This document shows, one piece after another, positions 41,513 through 52,502 of a stretch of DNA of 64,000 nucleotides. The stretch lies in contig JAPPLD010000008.1 of assembly GCA_028819565.1 (NCBI GenBank), forward strand, positions 42,248-106,247, read 5' to 3'. The stretch's first letter is position 1, and each line of letters starts with the position of its first letter. Source of the DNA: Gammaproteobacteria bacterium. Its GTDB lineage: Bacteria; Pseudomonadota; Gammaproteobacteria; Poriferisulfidales; Poriferisulfidaceae. The notes beneath the pieces were generated by a model. The model saw only the letters and a list, made by a program, of their open reading frames with translations. It searched no databases and was not told the origin of the DNA. Made by a program: the position numbers and the translations under genes.

Positions 41513-44347
41513 CTATTCGAAGCGGGAGCTGAGCAATACGTACGCCCGGCGCCCGCGCGGGTCAGCAGTACGCGGGTCGTAGCCGCCACCGATGTTCACG
41601 TAGGGCGGATCTTCATTCGTGATGTTGAGGACTCCAGCCGTCAAGGAAGTATCGGCATCCGGGCCGAGAAGCCCGGCGAGTTCCAGGCGGTACTGCAGGT
41701 CAAAGGTAGCGAAGGAGTCGATACGGTCGGTGACCGTGGCGGTGCGGCGATATCGGTAATCGCTCGTGTAGTTGAACATCAGGACCGTCTGGTGGTTGCC
41801 GCTCTGCCAAGTCAAATTCAGGATGCCGCACCATTTCGGCATGGGGCTGCCAATGTTGGCGAAGTTCAGGTGGCCGATGCCGTCGATCTTCTGCCCGTCC
41901 GGGCGGGTGATGTCGTATTCGAGGACGCGTGTCGCGTGCAGGCCGGAAAGGAAGCGGCCGCTATCCGTCTGAAATTGTCCCTGGATCGAGAAGTCGAGGC
42001 CGGAGGTTCGGATCTCGTCAGTGTTGATGTAGCGAGTGTTGACGCGGGCGATGGTGCCGCCGGCAGTGCGGACCACGCGGCTTTCGCCGCCAGCAGTGAC
42101 GCGGTCTTTATCGCTATCGACGACTTCCTGCTGATTCTCGCGAGCAAGGGCATCCTCGAAACGGAAACTCCAGTAGTCCAGATTCAGTTCCCAGTTTTCC
42201 AGGGCCACGGAACCGCCCAGGTTTAGCGAGGTGGCGGTCTCCGGTCTCAGGTTTCTGTTGCCGTAAGTCAGGATGGGCACGAAAAATTGGCGCCCGCCTT
42301 CCCGGACGTCGGAGTAAGACGCCAACACGCCCTGCGTCTGGTGCAACGAGGGAGCACGGAATGAACTGCTAGCCGAGGCGCGTAGCGAGAGGAGATCCGT
42401 CGGCGTCCAGAGCAAGGACAGTTTCGGGTCGGTGGTGCTGCCAATGCTGCCCCCGTAGTCCTCGTGACGCACGCCGAGCGTCGCCTCAAAATCCGGACTC
42501 AGGGGCAACAGCACTTCGCCAAAAACAGCAATTACATCTCGCGAGCCGGAATAATCGGGGGTGCCGCCGATAAATGAGAACTCAAAATCGTTGGATAGTT
42601 GGTTGAAGTCGCCACGGATGGATTCGTCACGGTACTGGACGCCAAGTGCATAACCGATCGGGCTGCCATCTGGCAAGGACAGGCCGTCGCCAGTCACGAC
42701 CGCTTCGAAAACATCCAGTTCAGATTCGGTCGCGGCAATGGAATCCGCAAACAGGTAGTTGCGCATGAAAGCCTGCTCGTCAGTCGTACCGGAGCGTGTG
42801 CCGCCAAATGCACTGCCGTCCCAAGTCATGGCCAGCACCTTGTTGGCGACACTGAATGGGTTGTAAAACAGGCAGACATCGCCATTCTGGAGGTCGCCAC
42901 GATCATCAGGGCAATCCGGGCCAACACCGAGCAGGCCGATCTCGTTCAAGTTGGCATCCATGGCTATGGCGTCTTGCAGATCATCCTCGTGGACACCCAT
43001 GGCATTCTGCAGATGGCGATACAAAGTATCGGGAATTCGCCAGTCGATGTCGCTGCGGGCATGAAGGAACGACATTTCCCACGACAGGTGGTCGGTCACG
43101 TCGCCTTCGGCGATTAGTGCCACGCGTTTCGTTTCGCTATCAAAGTCGTTGGTTTCAGAAGGTTCATCGACGCCGTAGACGCGACCGATGTAACTCAGCG
43201 CCACCGGTTCGTTACTGCTGTTTCTAAACGGGTTGCCTGGATGCGCCGCCGGAATATAGGCCAACGTGGGACTAATAGCTGGAAGGCTGGGAGAGATGGT
43301 GCGGCGGATATTGTTATGCGTATAGCCCAACTCTGCCGTCAAGCGAGCCTGCTCGCCAAGGTCGAAGCCGAGCTGGGCGAAGGCCTGAAGGCGTTCTTCT
43401 TCCGGACCGACCGTGATCTGCGGGCCGAAGTCGAATCGGCAGACGCTATGCGTACTGGGGTTGGCTGCAAGTGCCTGTGGCGGAATGTAACTGGCAGGCG
43501 GAACGTGCTGGGCGCAATGAGGTGCAGCTGTGGTCGTGTTGGCATCCAGTTCAGTACCATCCGCCAGCACCGTGTCGGCCAGCACAATGAAATTGCCAGG
43601 GTTGCCCGCGGAGCTCCATGACGGGGCCTTCCAGTCGACCTCACCCATCACCAACTGAGTCCGATCCAGATAACTCAGCGCAAGCAGCAGGTTGCCGGAT
43701 TCCAGAAAGTCACGGCCGTATACGAGATCCACGCGGTCGTCCGACTGGGAGCCCTCATCGGTGCGTTCACGGTGTTCAACGGACACTTCGAAGCCTTGAT
43801 AGTCGGAACGGGTGACGAAATTGGCGACGCCGGCGATGGCATCCGAACCGTAGACCGCGGCCGCACCATCTTCCAGGATCTCGACCTGCTCCAACGCGAT
43901 CGTGGGCACCAGTGCCGACAAGTCCGCGAAACTGGAGCCGTCGATAGTAGGAAGAGCCGAGACCACCTGCCGACGACCATTGAGCAAGACTAAGGTCGAG
44001 GAGACGCCCAGCCCGCGAAGATTGATGTTGGAGGTGCCAACCGTGTAGTTCTGCGACAGGGAATCGGCGTTGTTCTGGGCACCGGCATTACTGGGCAACA
44101 ACTGCATCAGGTCCCGGGCATCACTGACACCCATGCTTTGAAGTTCTTCGAGGTTGTAGCTGGTCAGCGGCGTGGCAACGTCCTGCTGGTGTGTCCGCTT
44201 GATGCGAGAGCCGGTCACCGTCACTTGCTCAAGCTCCTCGGACGGTTCCGGAACCTCTTCGGCCAGCGCCCCGGAAACGGCTAGAATCAGCACCAACGCA
44301 ACAAGGCGCAAACGCCCAGATCGAGGGGCATAGAAAGCCGGGGTCAC
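41513..44347 (-). CDS. TonB-dependent outer membrane receptor
   Basis: The 944-residue protein begins at a GTG; no in-frame ATG lies upstream before a stop. A signal peptide (LVALVLILAVSGALA) is followed by a TonB-box-like EQVTVTGSRIKR. The plug domain contains NINLRGLGVSSTLVLLNGRRQV and YGSDAIAGVANFVTR, and a long beta-barrel follows, ending in VLLSSRFE with a terminal aromatic region. The ligand is unknown. It resembles the large SusC-unlike receptors common in xanthomonads and related groups. No transport partners are adjacent. TATAAT at 44399-44404 on the minus strand is a likely -10 box. Confidence 0.92.
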   Translation of the reverse strand: MTPAFYAPRSGRLRLVALVLILAVSGALAEEVPEPSEELEQVTVTGSRIKRTHQQDVATPLTSYNLEELQSMGVSDARDLMQLLPSNAGAQNNADSLSQNYTVGTSNINLRGLGVSSTLVLLNGRRQVVSALPTIDGSSFADLSALVPTIALEQVEILEDGAAAVYGSDAIAGVANFVTRSDYQGFEVSVEHRERTDEGSQSDDRVDLVYGRDFLESGNLLLALSYLDRTQLVMGEVDWKAPSWSSAGNPGNFIVLADTVLADGTELDANTTTAAPHCAQHVPPASYIPPQALAANPSTHSVCRFDFGPQITVGPEEERLQAFAQLGFDLGEQARLTAELGYTHNNIRRTISPSLPAISPTLAYIPAAHPGNPFRNSSNEPVALSYIGRVYGVDEPSETNDFDSETKRVALIAEGDVTDHLSWEMSFLHARSDIDWRIPDTLYRHLQNAMGVHEDDLQDAIAMDANLNEIGLLGVGPDCPDDRGDLQNGDVCLFYNPFSVANKVLAMTWDGSAFGGTRSGTTDEQAFMRNYLFADSIAATESELDVFEAVVTGDGLSLPDGSPIGYALGVQYRDESIRGDFNQLSNDFEFSFIGGTPDYSGSRDVIAVFGEVLLPLSPDFEATLGVRHEDYGGSIGSTTDPKLSLLWTPTDLLSLRASASSSFRAPSLHQTQGVLASYSDVREGGRQFFVPILTYGNRNLRPETATSLNLGGSVALENWELNLDYWSFRFEDALARENQQEVVDSDKDRVTAGGESRVVRTAGGTIARVNTRYINTDEIRTSGLDFSIQGQFQTDSGRFLSGLHATRVLEYDITRPDGQKIDGIGHLNFANIGSPMPKWCGILNLTWQSGNHQTVLMFNYTSDYRYRRTATVTDRIDSFATFDLQYRLELAGLLGPDADTSLTAGVLNITNEDPPYVNIGGGYDPRTADPRGRRAYVLLSSRFE

Positions 44348-44398
44348 AGTTTTTTAAGACATGGCAAGGCGGCGTCCCGGGCTTCGACGTTGTCAACA

Positions 44399-44431
44399 AT
44401 TATAGAAAATCAGGTTCTGCACTATTCTCAA
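44399..44431 (-). promoter_or_regulatory. Candidate promoter of the TonB receptor
   Basis: On the minus strand TATAAT (44399-44404) lies 52 bases upstream of the GTG start. TTGAGA (44426-44431) is upstream, but at 21 bases the spacing is longer than ideal. The -10 box is the firmer part of this call. Confidence 0.3.
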
Positions 44432-44492
44432 CCGGGCTGACGCGGGCTTCAGCGCCAGACGGCATCATGAATTTGCTTTGCGGCGAAATCCG

Positions 44493-44969
44493 CTATTCGC
44501 CACGCACCGCCACGATCTCGAACATCCGTTTCCCGCCAGGGGTTTCAACTGAAACCTCGTCGCCCTCCAACTGGCCGATTAGGGCTCGGGCAATGGGCGA
44601 ATGGACCGAAATCCGATCCGTCTCGAGATCCGCCTCGTCCTCGCCGACGATCTGGTAGCACACGTGTTCGCCGGACTCCATGTCCACCAGTTCCACCGTG
44701 GTGCCAAACACCACCTTGCCGTTGATTTGCAACTCGGAGACGTCGATGATCTGTGCGTGCGACAACTTGGACTCGATTTCCTTGATGCGTCCTTCAACAA
44801 ACCCCTGCTGGTCCCGCGCCGCCTTGTACTCGAAATTCTCGCGCAGGTCTCCATGCGCACGCGCCTCGGCGATCGCCTGGATCACGGCCGGGCGTTCTAC
44901 CCGCTTGAGACGGTCAAGTTCTTCGCGCAGCAGGGTGGCCCCCCGCACGGTCATTGGCACTTTGCTCAT
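44493..44969 (-). CDS. greA: Transcript cleavage factor GreA
   Basis: The 158-residue protein has the GreA start ([17 protein letters not shown]), the acidic coiled-coil tip ([22 protein letters not shown]) and the globular C-terminal domain with [16 protein letters not shown]. It rescues backtracked RNA polymerase by stimulating RNA cleavage. It follows carB after 42 bases, a common carA-carB-greA arrangement. Confidence 0.96.
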   Translation of the reverse strand: MSKVPMTVRGATLLREELDRLKRVERPAVIQAIAEARAHGDLRENFEYKAARDQQGFVEGRIKEIESKLSHAQIIDVSELQINGKVVFGTTVELVDMESGEHVCYQIVGEDEADLETDRISVHSPIARALIGQLEGDEVSVETPGGKRMFEIVAVRGE

Positions 44970-45011
44970 CGGTCCCCCAATCGGACTGGAAAACGCACCC
45001 TGCGCGCATGC

Positions 45012-48000
45012 TCAGTGCACACGCTCGCTGTGCAAAGTCTGTAGTCGATAAACCTCTTCAGGCGTGCCGCATTTTAACACGCGCACCAGGGCGCTAGCAC
45101 CCGTCAAAGTGGTGGTATAGCAGACCTGATGCTGCAGTGCTTCCCGGCGAATGGTCAGTGAATCGCGAATGGCCTGCTTGTCCTGGGTCGTGTTGATGAT
45201 CAGATCGATCTGCCCGTCCTGAATCATGTCGACCACGTGAGGCGAACCTTGCGCCACCTTGTTGATTCCCGCACAGGCCAGGCCTGCCTCCCTTAGATAT
45301 TCCGCCGTGCCGTGGGTTGCCACCAGCTCGAACCCGGCTTCGATCAGGTCACGCGCCAATTCGATGCTTCGGGACTTGTCTGGATCACGCACGCTGATTA
45401 AAGCGCGCCCACTGGTCGGGATATTCACCCCAGCGGCACGCTGCGACTTGGCGAACGCTTCTTCGAAGTGGGCTCCCACGCCCATGACCTCGCCGGTCGA
45501 CTTCATTTCCGGACCCAGAATCGGATCGACACCCGGGAACTTGATGAAGGGGAACACCGCCTCCTTGACCGAGAAATATTCCAGCTGCACCTCTTGCTCG
45601 CAACCTTGGTCACGCAGAGACCGGCCCAGCATGCATGCGGTCGCGATCCGTGCCAGCGACCGGCCGGTCACCTTGGAGACAAACGGCACTGTCCGCGAAG
45701 CACGGGGGTTGGCCTCGATCACGTAGATCGCCTCCCCTTGCACGGCAAACTGGACATTCATCAGGCCCACCACTTCAAGCGCGCGTGCCAATACCTCAGC
45801 CTGGCTGCGCAGGGCTTCGATCACCGGTTCTCCGATCGAGTAGACCGGCAGCGAGCAGGCCGAATCCCCGGAATGGATGCCCGCCTGCTCGATGTGCTGC
45901 ATGATGCCGCCAATCAGCACGTCCACGCCATCGCACACGACGTCGACATCTACCTCCACCGCATCTTCTAGGTAGCGGTCGAGCAATACTGGAGTCTGGT
46001 CGGACACCTGCACCGCATCCTCGATGTATTGTTCAAGCTCCGCCTCGTCGAATACGATTTCCATGGCCCGCCCGCCCAGTACGTAGGATGGCCGCACCAC
46101 CAAGGGGTAGCCCAACCGACGCGCCAGGTTCAATGCCCCGTCGCGGTCGCGAGCCGTGCCTCCCGGCGGCTGATGCAGCCCCAAGCTCTGCAGCACCCCG
46201 GTAAAACGTTCCCGGTCCTCGGACGCGTCGATCGCGTCCGGCGAGGTGCCCAGGATCGGAACCCCTGCGCGGGCCAGTCCCTGGGCGAGTTTCAGTGGCG
46301 TCTGTCCCCCGAACTGGACGATTACGCCGTACGGCTGTTCGACATGCAGGATTTCCAGCACGTCTTCCAACACCAGCGGCTCGAAATACAGGCGATCGGA
46401 AGTGTCGTAGTCGGTAGAGACCGTCTCAGGATTGCAATTAATCATGAGGGTCTCGAAGCCCAGCTCGCGTGCGCCCTGAGCGGCATGCACGCAACAGTAG
46501 TCGAATTCGATCCCCTGCCCGATACGGTTCGGACCGCCTCCGAGCACCACCACCTTACGCGCCTGCGTCGGCCGCGCCTCGCATTCTTCTTCGTAGGTCG
46601 AATAAAGGTAGGCCGTGGAAGTCGGGAATTCCGCTGCACAGGTGTCGACCCGCTTGTACACCGGACGCAGCCCCTGCTCATGGCGATGCGCGCGCACCGC
46701 TTCTTCGGTCGTCTCAAGCAGTTGCCCTAGGCGCTGGTCCGAAAAGCCGGCACGCTTGAGAGCAAACATCTCGTCTTTCGACAATTCCTCCAGAGCCCGG
46801 CCCGACAGCGCCTGCTCCTGCGCCACCAAGTCCGCAATCTCCGCAATAAACCACGGGTCGATACCCGTCAATTCGTAGATCTCTTCTGGGCTCCAACCCT
46901 CGCGCAGAGCGTCGGCGACGTGCCTCAACCGATGCGGGTCCGGATGCATCAGCCGATACTTCCGTTCCTCCCGGTCCATCAATCCGGCCGGATCCAATCC
47001 GCACTGTCCGGTTTCCAAGCTGCGCAATGCCTTCTGCAGGGATTCCTGGAAGGTGCGTCCAATCGCCATCGCCTCCCCGACCGACTTCATCTGGGTGGTC
47101 AGGAGCGGCTCGGCCTGCGGGAATTTCTCGAACGTGAAGCGAGGAATCTTGGTCACGATGTAGTCGAGGGTCGGCTCGAACGAACACGGCGTCGCGCCGT
47201 CCGTAATGTCATTGCGGAGCTCGTCCAGCGTGTAGCCAATGGCCAGGCGGGCCGCCACCTTGGCGATCGGAAAGCCGGTGGCCTTGGAAGCGAGCGCCGA
47301 GGAGCGCGAAACACGCGGATTCATCTCGATGATCACCAGCCGCCCGTTGTCCGGATGAACCGCGAACTGCACGTTGGATCCCCCGGTGTCCACGCCGATC
47401 TTGCGCAGCACCGCGATGGAGGCATCGCGCATCCGCTGGTATTCCTTATCCGTCAGGGTCTGCGCCGGCGCCACCGTGATCGAATCTCCGGTGTGTACCC
47501 CCATCGGGTCAAGGTTCTCGATCGAGCAGACGATGATGCAGTTGTCGTTGGCGTCGCGTACCACCTCCATCTCGAATTCCTTCCAGCCCAGAAGCGACTC
47601 TTCCAGCAAAACTTCATGGGCAGGTGACAGGTCCAGGCCATGTGCGACGACGCGCCGTAATTCCTCCTCGTCCCAGGCTATGCCTCCCCCGGTTCCGCCC
47701 AAAGTGAACGAAGGCCGCACGATTACGGGATAACCGATCTGGGGCTGGAAATCCAGCGCTTCCTCTACGCTGCGCACCACTTGGGACCGGGCCTGCTCCA
47801 GCCCGATCTCCCCCATGGCCTCGCGGAACAGTTGCCGGTCCTCGGCCATGGCGATGGCTTCCAGCGACGCCCCGATCAATTCCACGCCGTGAGCCTCCAG
47901 CACCCCTTCGCGGTGCAGATCCAGCGCGCAGTTCAGGGCGGTTTGCCCGCCCATGGTCGGCAGCAGCACGTCCGGCTTTTCGCGCTCAATGATGCGCGAC

Positions 48001-48221
48001 AGGGTCTGCCATTCGACCGGTTCGATGTAGATGGACTGCGCCATCTGCGGGTCGGTCATGATGGTGGCAGGGTTGGAGTTGACCAAGATGACACGATAGC
48101 CCTCCTCGCGCAGCGCCTTGCAGGCCTGCGCCCCGGAGTAGTCGAACTCACAAGCCTGGCCGATCACAATCGGCCCGGCCCCGATCACGAGGATGCTTTC
48201 GATATCGGTCTGCTTAGGCAT
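45012..48221 (-). CDS. carB: Carbamoyl-phosphate synthase large subunit
   Basis: The 1069-residue protein shows the internal duplication of CarB: two ATP-grasp halves ([21 protein letters not shown] at the start, [19 protein letters not shown] in the second half) and a C-terminal allosteric methylglyoxal-synthase-like domain. It makes carbamoyl phosphate from bicarbonate, ATP and ammonia delivered by CarA, feeding arginine and pyrimidine synthesis. It starts five bases after carA. Confidence 0.97.
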   Translation of the reverse strand: MPKQTDIESILVIGAGPIVIGQACEFDYSGAQACKALREEGYRVILVNSNPATIMTDPQMAQSIYIEPVEWQTLSRIIEREKPDVLLPTMGGQTALNCALDLHREGVLEAHGVELIGASLEAIAMAEDRQLFREAMGEIGLEQARSQVVRSVEEALDFQPQIGYPVIVRPSFTLGGTGGGIAWDEEELRRVVAHGLDLSPAHEVLLEESLLGWKEFEMEVVRDANDNCIIVCSIENLDPMGVHTGDSITVAPAQTLTDKEYQRMRDASIAVLRKIGVDTGGSNVQFAVHPDNGRLVIIEMNPRVSRSSALASKATGFPIAKVAARLAIGYTLDELRNDITDGATPCSFEPTLDYIVTKIPRFTFEKFPQAEPLLTTQMKSVGEAMAIGRTFQESLQKALRSLETGQCGLDPAGLMDREERKYRLMHPDPHRLRHVADALREGWSPEEIYELTGIDPWFIAEIADLVAQEQALSGRALEELSKDEMFALKRAGFSDQRLGQLLETTEEAVRAHRHEQGLRPVYKRVDTCAAEFPTSTAYLYSTYEEECEARPTQARKVVVLGGGPNRIGQGIEFDYCCVHAAQGARELGFETLMINCNPETVSTDYDTSDRLYFEPLVLEDVLEILHVEQPYGVIVQFGGQTPLKLAQGLARAGVPILGTSPDAIDASEDRERFTGVLQSLGLHQPPGGTARDRDGALNLARRLGYPLVVRPSYVLGGRAMEIVFDEAELEQYIEDAVQVSDQTPVLLDRYLEDAVEVDVDVVCDGVDVLIGGIMQHIEQAGIHSGDSACSLPVYSIGEPVIEALRSQAEVLARALEVVGLMNVQFAVQGEAIYVIEANPRASRTVPFVSKVTGRSLARIATACMLGRSLRDQGCEQEVQLEYFSVKEAVFPFIKFPGVDPILGPEMKSTGEVMGVGAHFEEAFAKSQRAAGVNIPTSGRALISVRDPDKSRSIELARDLIEAGFELVATHGTAEYLREAGLACAGINKVAQGSPHVVDMIQDGQIDLIINTTQDKQAIRDSLTIRREALQHQVCYTTTLTGASALVRVLKCGTPEEVYRLQTLHSERVH

Positions 48222-48226
48222 GATGC

Positions 48227-49363
48227 TCAGCCGGACTGCCCGGCGCGATGCTGTTGCATCAGGTTGGTGAAATGATCGAACAGGCTGGCCACGTCATGCG
48301 GGCCGGGACTGGCCTCCGGGTGCCCCTGGAAGGCAAACGCCGGTGCCTCGGTGTGACTGATTCCTTGTACGGTGCCGTCGAACAGCGAGCGGTGAGTGAG
48401 GCGCAAATGATCCGGCAGTGACTCCTCGTCCACCGCGAACCCGTGGTTCTGGCTGCTGATCAGAACCCGCCCCGTGTCCAGTTCCAGCACCGGGTGGTTG
48501 GCGCCGTGGTGGCCGGTCTTCATCTTGACCGTACGCGCGCCACTGGCCAGACCCAGCAGCTGGCAACCCAAGCAAATGCCGAACATCGGGATTTTGGCGT
48601 CGAGCAGTTCCTGAATCGCCTCTTGGGCGTAGGTGCAGGGCTCGGGGTCTCCCGGCCCGTTGGACAGGAAGACACCGTCCGGATCCTGGGCGCGCACTTC
48701 GGAGGCCGGAGTCATGGCTGGCACCACCGTGACCGCGCAGCCTCGTTCGCGTAGCAGACGCAGAATGTTTTGCTTGATTCCGTAGTCGTAGGCCACCACC
48801 CGGTATTGCACGGGCGGCAACTCGTCGGACTCTGTGTCCCAAGCCCCTTCGTCCCAGTCATACGCTGTTTCCGTGGTGACTTCCCGCGCTAAATCCATCC
48901 CTGCAAGCCCGGCAAACGCGCGAGCCTGCTCGACTGCCCGATCCGAGTCAGAGACGTCCGTCGTGAGGCAACCCGACTGGGCACCTTGATCGCGCAGAAT
49001 TCGGGTGAGACGGCGCGTGTCTATGCCAGCAATACCGGGGAGCCCATGGCTCTCAAGAAAATCACCCAGAGGCCGTTCCCCGCGCCAGTTGCTCATGCGT
49101 GCGGGCACGTCGCGGACGATCAGCCCAGCAGCATGTACTTGAGGGCTTGATTCGTTGTCCTCGTCATTGGTGCCGACGTTCCCGATGTGCGGGTGCGTCA
49201 GCGTAATCAGCTGCCGGCAATACGACGGATCAGTCAGAATTTCCTGATAGCCGGTGATGGCGGTATTGAAAACGACTTCGCCAACGGCGGTGGCATCCGC
49301 CCCAATAGAATCTCCGAAAAACAACGCGCCGTTTTCGAGAGCGAGCAACGCGCGTTTGGCCAA
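48227..49363 (-). CDS. carA: Carbamoyl-phosphate synthase small subunit
   Basis: The 378-residue protein has the N-terminal CarA domain and a C-terminal class I glutaminase: nucleophile Cys in [13 protein letters not shown], and the catalytic His and Glu in [11 protein letters not shown]. It releases ammonia from glutamine for CarB. In many relatives dapB lies directly upstream; here 2.3 kb of toxin-antitoxin remnants, a coupling ATPase and tRNA-Ser intervene. The upstream DNA is AT-rich with TAAAAT and TTGACA elements, but spacing does not allow a firm promoter call. Confidence 0.96.
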   Translation of the reverse strand: MAKRALLALENGALFFGDSIGADATAVGEVVFNTAITGYQEILTDPSYCRQLITLTHPHIGNVGTNDEDNESSPQVHAAGLIVRDVPARMSNWRGERPLGDFLESHGLPGIAGIDTRRLTRILRDQGAQSGCLTTDVSDSDRAVEQARAFAGLAGMDLAREVTTETAYDWDEGAWDTESDELPPVQYRVVAYDYGIKQNILRLLRERGCAVTVVPAMTPASEVRAQDPDGVFLSNGPGDPEPCTYAQEAIQELLDAKIPMFGICLGCQLLGLASGARTVKMKTGHHGANHPVLELDTGRVLISSQNHGFAVDEESLPDHLRLTHRSLFDGTVQGISHTEAPAFAFQGHPEASPGPHDVASLFDHFTNLMQQHRAGQSG

Positions 49364-49474
49364 GAATGTCTCCTGAAAGTCCGGCTTTGGGCTTGGCGAG
49401 CCTTGGAAATTATGCCGGGAGACTATTTTACAGCAGAGGGGTCAAACAGCGAAAAAATGTCAAATAAAGAGAGT

Positions 49475-49615
49475 CTATTCGGCTAGGTCTGACTCAACAA
49501 TTTCTGCTTTCTCCCAAAAAAATTCATCCAGTTCGGGAATATCACTGAAATCGATATCCTCGTCTTCAATCTCCGCGATCTGTTCAGGCGTAAGTGGTTT
49601 ATTATGTTTGGCCAT
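49475..49615 (-). CDS. Short BrnA-like antitoxin fragment
   Basis: From the ATG at 49615 the protein has 46 residues. [30 protein letters not shown] matches the N-terminal part of BrnA-type antitoxins as I recall them, but the DNA-binding ribbon-helix-helix half is missing. No BrnT toxin is nearby. It is probably a remnant or a reduced regulator. AGAAGGAA before the ATG is a reasonable ribosome-binding site. Confidence 0.5.
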   Translation of the reverse strand: MAKHNKPLTPEQIAEIEDEDIDFSDIPELDEFFWEKAEIVESDLAE

Positions 49616-49660
49616 GATTTCCTTCTGACCCGTCCAAGATTCCAGCAGGAAGATTACAGC

Positions 49661-49930
49661 ATGCCCATGAAAAGTCCACCCCACCCGGGGCTATCCGTGC
49701 GCCATGATTGTCTGGAGCCCTTGGGTCTGAGCGTGACAGAAGCCGCCCAAAAGCTTGGCGTTAGCCGCAAGCGACTGTCGAACATAGTGAACTGTCAATC
49801 GAGAATTTCCCCCGAGATGGCTATTCGCCTCGACAAGGTATTCGGCGGCGGAGCGGAAACCTGGTATCGAATTCAGGCGTCCTACGATCTGGCCCAAGCT
49901 ATGAAAAAAGCAAGTCAACTCACTAAGTGA
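49661..49930 (+). CDS. higA: HigA-family XRE antitoxin, apparently orphan
   Basis: From the ATG at 49661 the protein has 89 residues. [24 protein letters not shown] starts a helix-turn-helix domain that continues through [32 protein letters not shown], the HigA signature. HigA normally follows the higB toxin on the same strand, but the DNA just upstream carries only the divergent BrnA-like fragment, so this copy looks orphaned. Confidence 0.8.
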   Translation: MPMKSPPHPGLSVRHDCLEPLGLSVTEAAQKLGVSRKRLSNIVNCQSRISPEMAIRLDKVFGGGAETWYRIQASYDLAQAMKKASQLTK

Positions 49931-49964
49931 CTTTCACCTGCGACCTGACGGCACCCGTTACACC

Positions 49965-51524
49965 CTACTCAACCGGTACCGGAGACGTAAACACAAACCG
50001 GGCAAGCTCGTTGCCGTAGTTGACCGCGCAACGCGGTGGAAGGGATTGCAGCATGTTGGTATCCACCAAGTAGCGTTCCGACTGGCGCAAACTGCGGATA
50101 TCCCGTTCCCGTTCAGCGAGTACTGTATTGGTCTCAAGGCTTCGCACTTCGTCGTCAATCAGGATGTTCCCGCTCATGCGGGCCAGCCACAATGCGGTAT
50201 CTGGGTCATTGACCCGATAGGAAAATTTCAGGCCGCAGTTTTCGGTCACCGAAGACACTACCTGCTCCGGATTCAGATCGTCAGGGACATTCCTCAGGTC
50301 GTTCACCGTCTGGTGCGCCAGAATCAAATGTGCTCGCTTGTCGCGGATGGAAGCGAGTGCTTCCAGCACGGGCGCACTGACCAAGTAGCGGAATTCATCC
50401 AGAAACAGGCAGACCTGACGAGCCTCTTCGCGAGCGCGCCGTTCACAGTACTGAATTACCGACAGCACGAACATCTTCTGCAGCTTGAGGATGCGAGAGT
50501 GACGTACGGAACCGCGCACGTAAATCACCGCGCCTTCGGCAATCGCTCCGGCAATATCCAACCCCTCCTCGGCTCGCGCCGAAGGAGTCGCAACAATTTC
50601 CTCCATATCGTCGATGAATTTTGTCGCCTTGCGCGCTGCAGGCTGGCCGCGGAACGTCTCCAGCAGGATCGGCAGAGGTTCATCGTCGTACAGTCGCGCA
50701 AATTCCCGCGCGGCACGACGGTCGTTGAGGCGATAGAAATCTGCCTCAGTGCCCCGCTCTCCTAAACCCAGACTCGCCACCAGGAGTTCCTCGATCTCGT
50801 CCGCCGTCTTGCCCCGAAGAGGATTCCACTGTGCCGTCTCAGCCATGAGATCCAAGCGGTGGAACGGCACACCCGCCTCTCGGGCGGCACGAGCCATCAC
50901 ACGCGGTGCGTACTCATCGTCCTTGGGATCGACCACTACCACCGCCTCACCCTGCCGCACAGCTTGGGTCAACAGTACTCCGGCCAGAATCCCTTTGCCG
51001 CTGCCAGTCATGCCGACGATGTCGACATGGGAGTTTCGCCACAAGGTTTGATCGACATGAACGGCACCGCCGTCCGGGTCCAGACCCAAGAAGATTTGCT
51101 CCAGCGACCCGCAATGAGGCAGCGGATCATAAGCATCACGAGCCTTCGGCAGCAAATTCCCAACCGTGCGGATGTCTGTCCGCACGTCGCGAGCGAGCGG
51201 GCTGTGCTGCATCCAGCGCCCGCGCCAACGTTCAAGCAGGCTGGTCGTTCCGCGTGCCGCGAAGGCGGCCACCGCTGCTCCAAACAGGAATTCCCCGACG
51301 AACAGCAAGACATGCCAGTCTGGACGGCCTGCCCCCGTCACGTGCGGGGCCAAGACCACCAGCACGGTCGCAGCGGACAGCATCAGCATCAGCAGGCCGA
51401 GCACCCGCGGAGCCCGCAGCAGACCGAGAACAAGGAGGATTCCGCCTGGCAGGCCGAGCCAAGGCCAGCCCCATGCGTAGAACAGGTTTTCCGACAGGCC
51501 GCCGACGAGTTCCCAAAACCCCAT
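49965..51524 (-). CDS. TraD/VirD4-like conjugative coupling ATPase
   Basis: The 519-residue protein has two or three N-terminal membrane helices (about 23-60 and 70-90), then an ATPase domain with Walker A GMTGSGKG at 171-178 and Walker B VCLFLDEF at 371-378. The AHQTVNDLRNVPD segment resembles the conserved Gln motif of TraD/TraG coupling proteins. These proteins pump DNA into type IV secretion systems. No relaxase or other conjugation gene is in the window. It starts 24 bases after tRNA-Ser on the same strand, a typical landing site for integrating elements. Confidence 0.82.
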   Translation of the reverse strand: MGFWELVGGLSENLFYAWGWPWLGLPGGILLVLGLLRAPRVLGLLMLMLSAATVLVVLAPHVTGAGRPDWHVLLFVGEFLFGAAVAAFAARGTTSLLERWRGRWMQHSPLARDVRTDIRTVGNLLPKARDAYDPLPHCGSLEQIFLGLDPDGGAVHVDQTLWRNSHVDIVGMTGSGKGILAGVLLTQAVRQGEAVVVVDPKDDEYAPRVMARAAREAGVPFHRLDLMAETAQWNPLRGKTADEIEELLVASLGLGERGTEADFYRLNDRRAAREFARLYDDEPLPILLETFRGQPAARKATKFIDDMEEIVATPSARAEEGLDIAGAIAEGAVIYVRGSVRHSRILKLQKMFVLSVIQYCERRAREEARQVCLFLDEFRYLVSAPVLEALASIRDKRAHLILAHQTVNDLRNVPDDLNPEQVVSSVTENCGLKFSYRVNDPDTALWLARMSGNILIDDEVRSLETNTVLAERERDIRSLRQSERYLVDTNMLQSLPPRCAVNYGNELARFVFTSPVPVE

Positions 51525-51548
51525 GCGAGTAGTCCATCAACGTCCGTG

Positions 51549-51636
51549 TGGCGGAGAGGGAGGGATTCGAACCCCCGGAACCTTTCGGTTCAACGGTTTT
51601 CAAGACCGCCGCATTCGACCACTCTGCCACCTCTCC
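51549..51636 (-). tRNA. tRNA-Ser (anticodon TGA)
   Basis: An 88-base type II tRNA on the minus strand. The acceptor stem GGAGAGG pairs with CCTCTCC, followed by G and an encoded CCA. The anticodon loop CTTGAAA places TGA, reading UCA codons. The long variable arm (with CCGAAAGG) and GGTTCGAATCC T loop confirm tRNA-Ser. Confidence 0.95.
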
Positions 51637-51670
51637 GCATGACGTCCCGGCGGCTAGCAGCCGTGGCGGG

Positions 51671-52486
51671 TTAGTCTAACATCGCGAGTACGTCTTGCAT
51701 CGAATACAGCCCGGGTGATCGACCAGAAACCCAAGCCGCCGCGCGCAAGGCGCCGCCAGCGAAAATCTCCCGGCTGCCCGCCCGGTGCACTAGTTCCAAC
51801 CGTTCGTTGTTCCAGGCGAAAACCACCCGGTGCTCACCGACAACGTTCGCCATCCGCATGATGTGATATTGGATCTTGTCCGCATCTCTTTCGTCACCAG
51901 TCGACAAGGCCTTGAACGAAGCGCAGTCCGGGAATGCCTGTTTCTTTCCTTTCGCCACCGCCTTGCCCAAAGCTAGCGCAGTACCGGACGGGGCGTCGTG
52001 CTTCTTACGATGATGCAATTCCACGATGTCCGTATCCGTCTCTTCGCCAAGCGACTTGGCAGCCTCGGTGATCAGGTTCAACATCAGATTGACGCCAATA
52101 CTCATATTCGGCGCCATCACAATCGGGATTTTTTTCGCTGCCTCGGCAACGGCTTCCAACTGCTCTTTGCTGTGCGCGGTCGTGCCGATCACCATGCCCT
52201 TTTCCTGTTCCACGCAGAACCGGGCCAGTTCCACTGTGTATTCGGGGCACGTGAAGTCGATCGCAACGTCGAAATCTCCATGGCAGTATTCGAGCGACCC
52301 GGAAATTGCCACACCCGACTCTTCCCCTCCCGAGAACAGTCCGGCGTCCCGTCCGACCACCAGTTCGTCCTGGCTGTGCGAACTGGCCGCACCCAGCGCA
52401 ATGCCGGGAGTCTCCAGCGCCACCCGGACCAGAGTACTGCCCATCCGACCGGTAACGCCAGCGATCCCTACTCGAACTTTTTCCAT
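51671..52486 (-). CDS. dapB: 4-hydroxy-tetrahydrodipicolinate reductase
   Basis: The 271-residue protein has the dinucleotide-binding [15 protein letters not shown] at the N-terminus and the catalytic [16 protein letters not shown] segment. It reduces the DapA product in lysine and diaminopimelate synthesis. It lies 16 bases downstream of dnaJ, so it probably shares the heat-shock operon transcript. tRNA-Ser follows 34 bases later on the same strand. Confidence 0.95.
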   Translation of the reverse strand: MEKVRVGIAGVTGRMGSTLVRVALETPGIALGAASSHSQDELVVGRDAGLFSGGEESGVAISGSLEYCHGDFDVAIDFTCPEYTVELARFCVEQEKGMVIGTTAHSKEQLEAVAEAAKKIPIVMAPNMSIGVNLMLNLITEAAKSLGEETDTDIVELHHRKKHDAPSGTALALGKAVAKGKKQAFPDCASFKALSTGDERDADKIQYHIMRMANVVGEHRVVFAWNNERLELVHRAGSREIFAGGALRAAAWVSGRSPGLYSMQDVLAMLD

Positions 52487-52502
52487 TTGAAAATCCTTTT
52501 TT

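Noticed and set aside
46029..48275. Several plus-strand ORFs over carB
   Set aside because: All are antisense to an intact 1069-residue carB and differ in frame from one another.
49364..49470. Firm carA promoter
   Set aside because: TTGACA, TTGACC and TAAAAT are present on the minus strand, but no pair has acceptable spacing.
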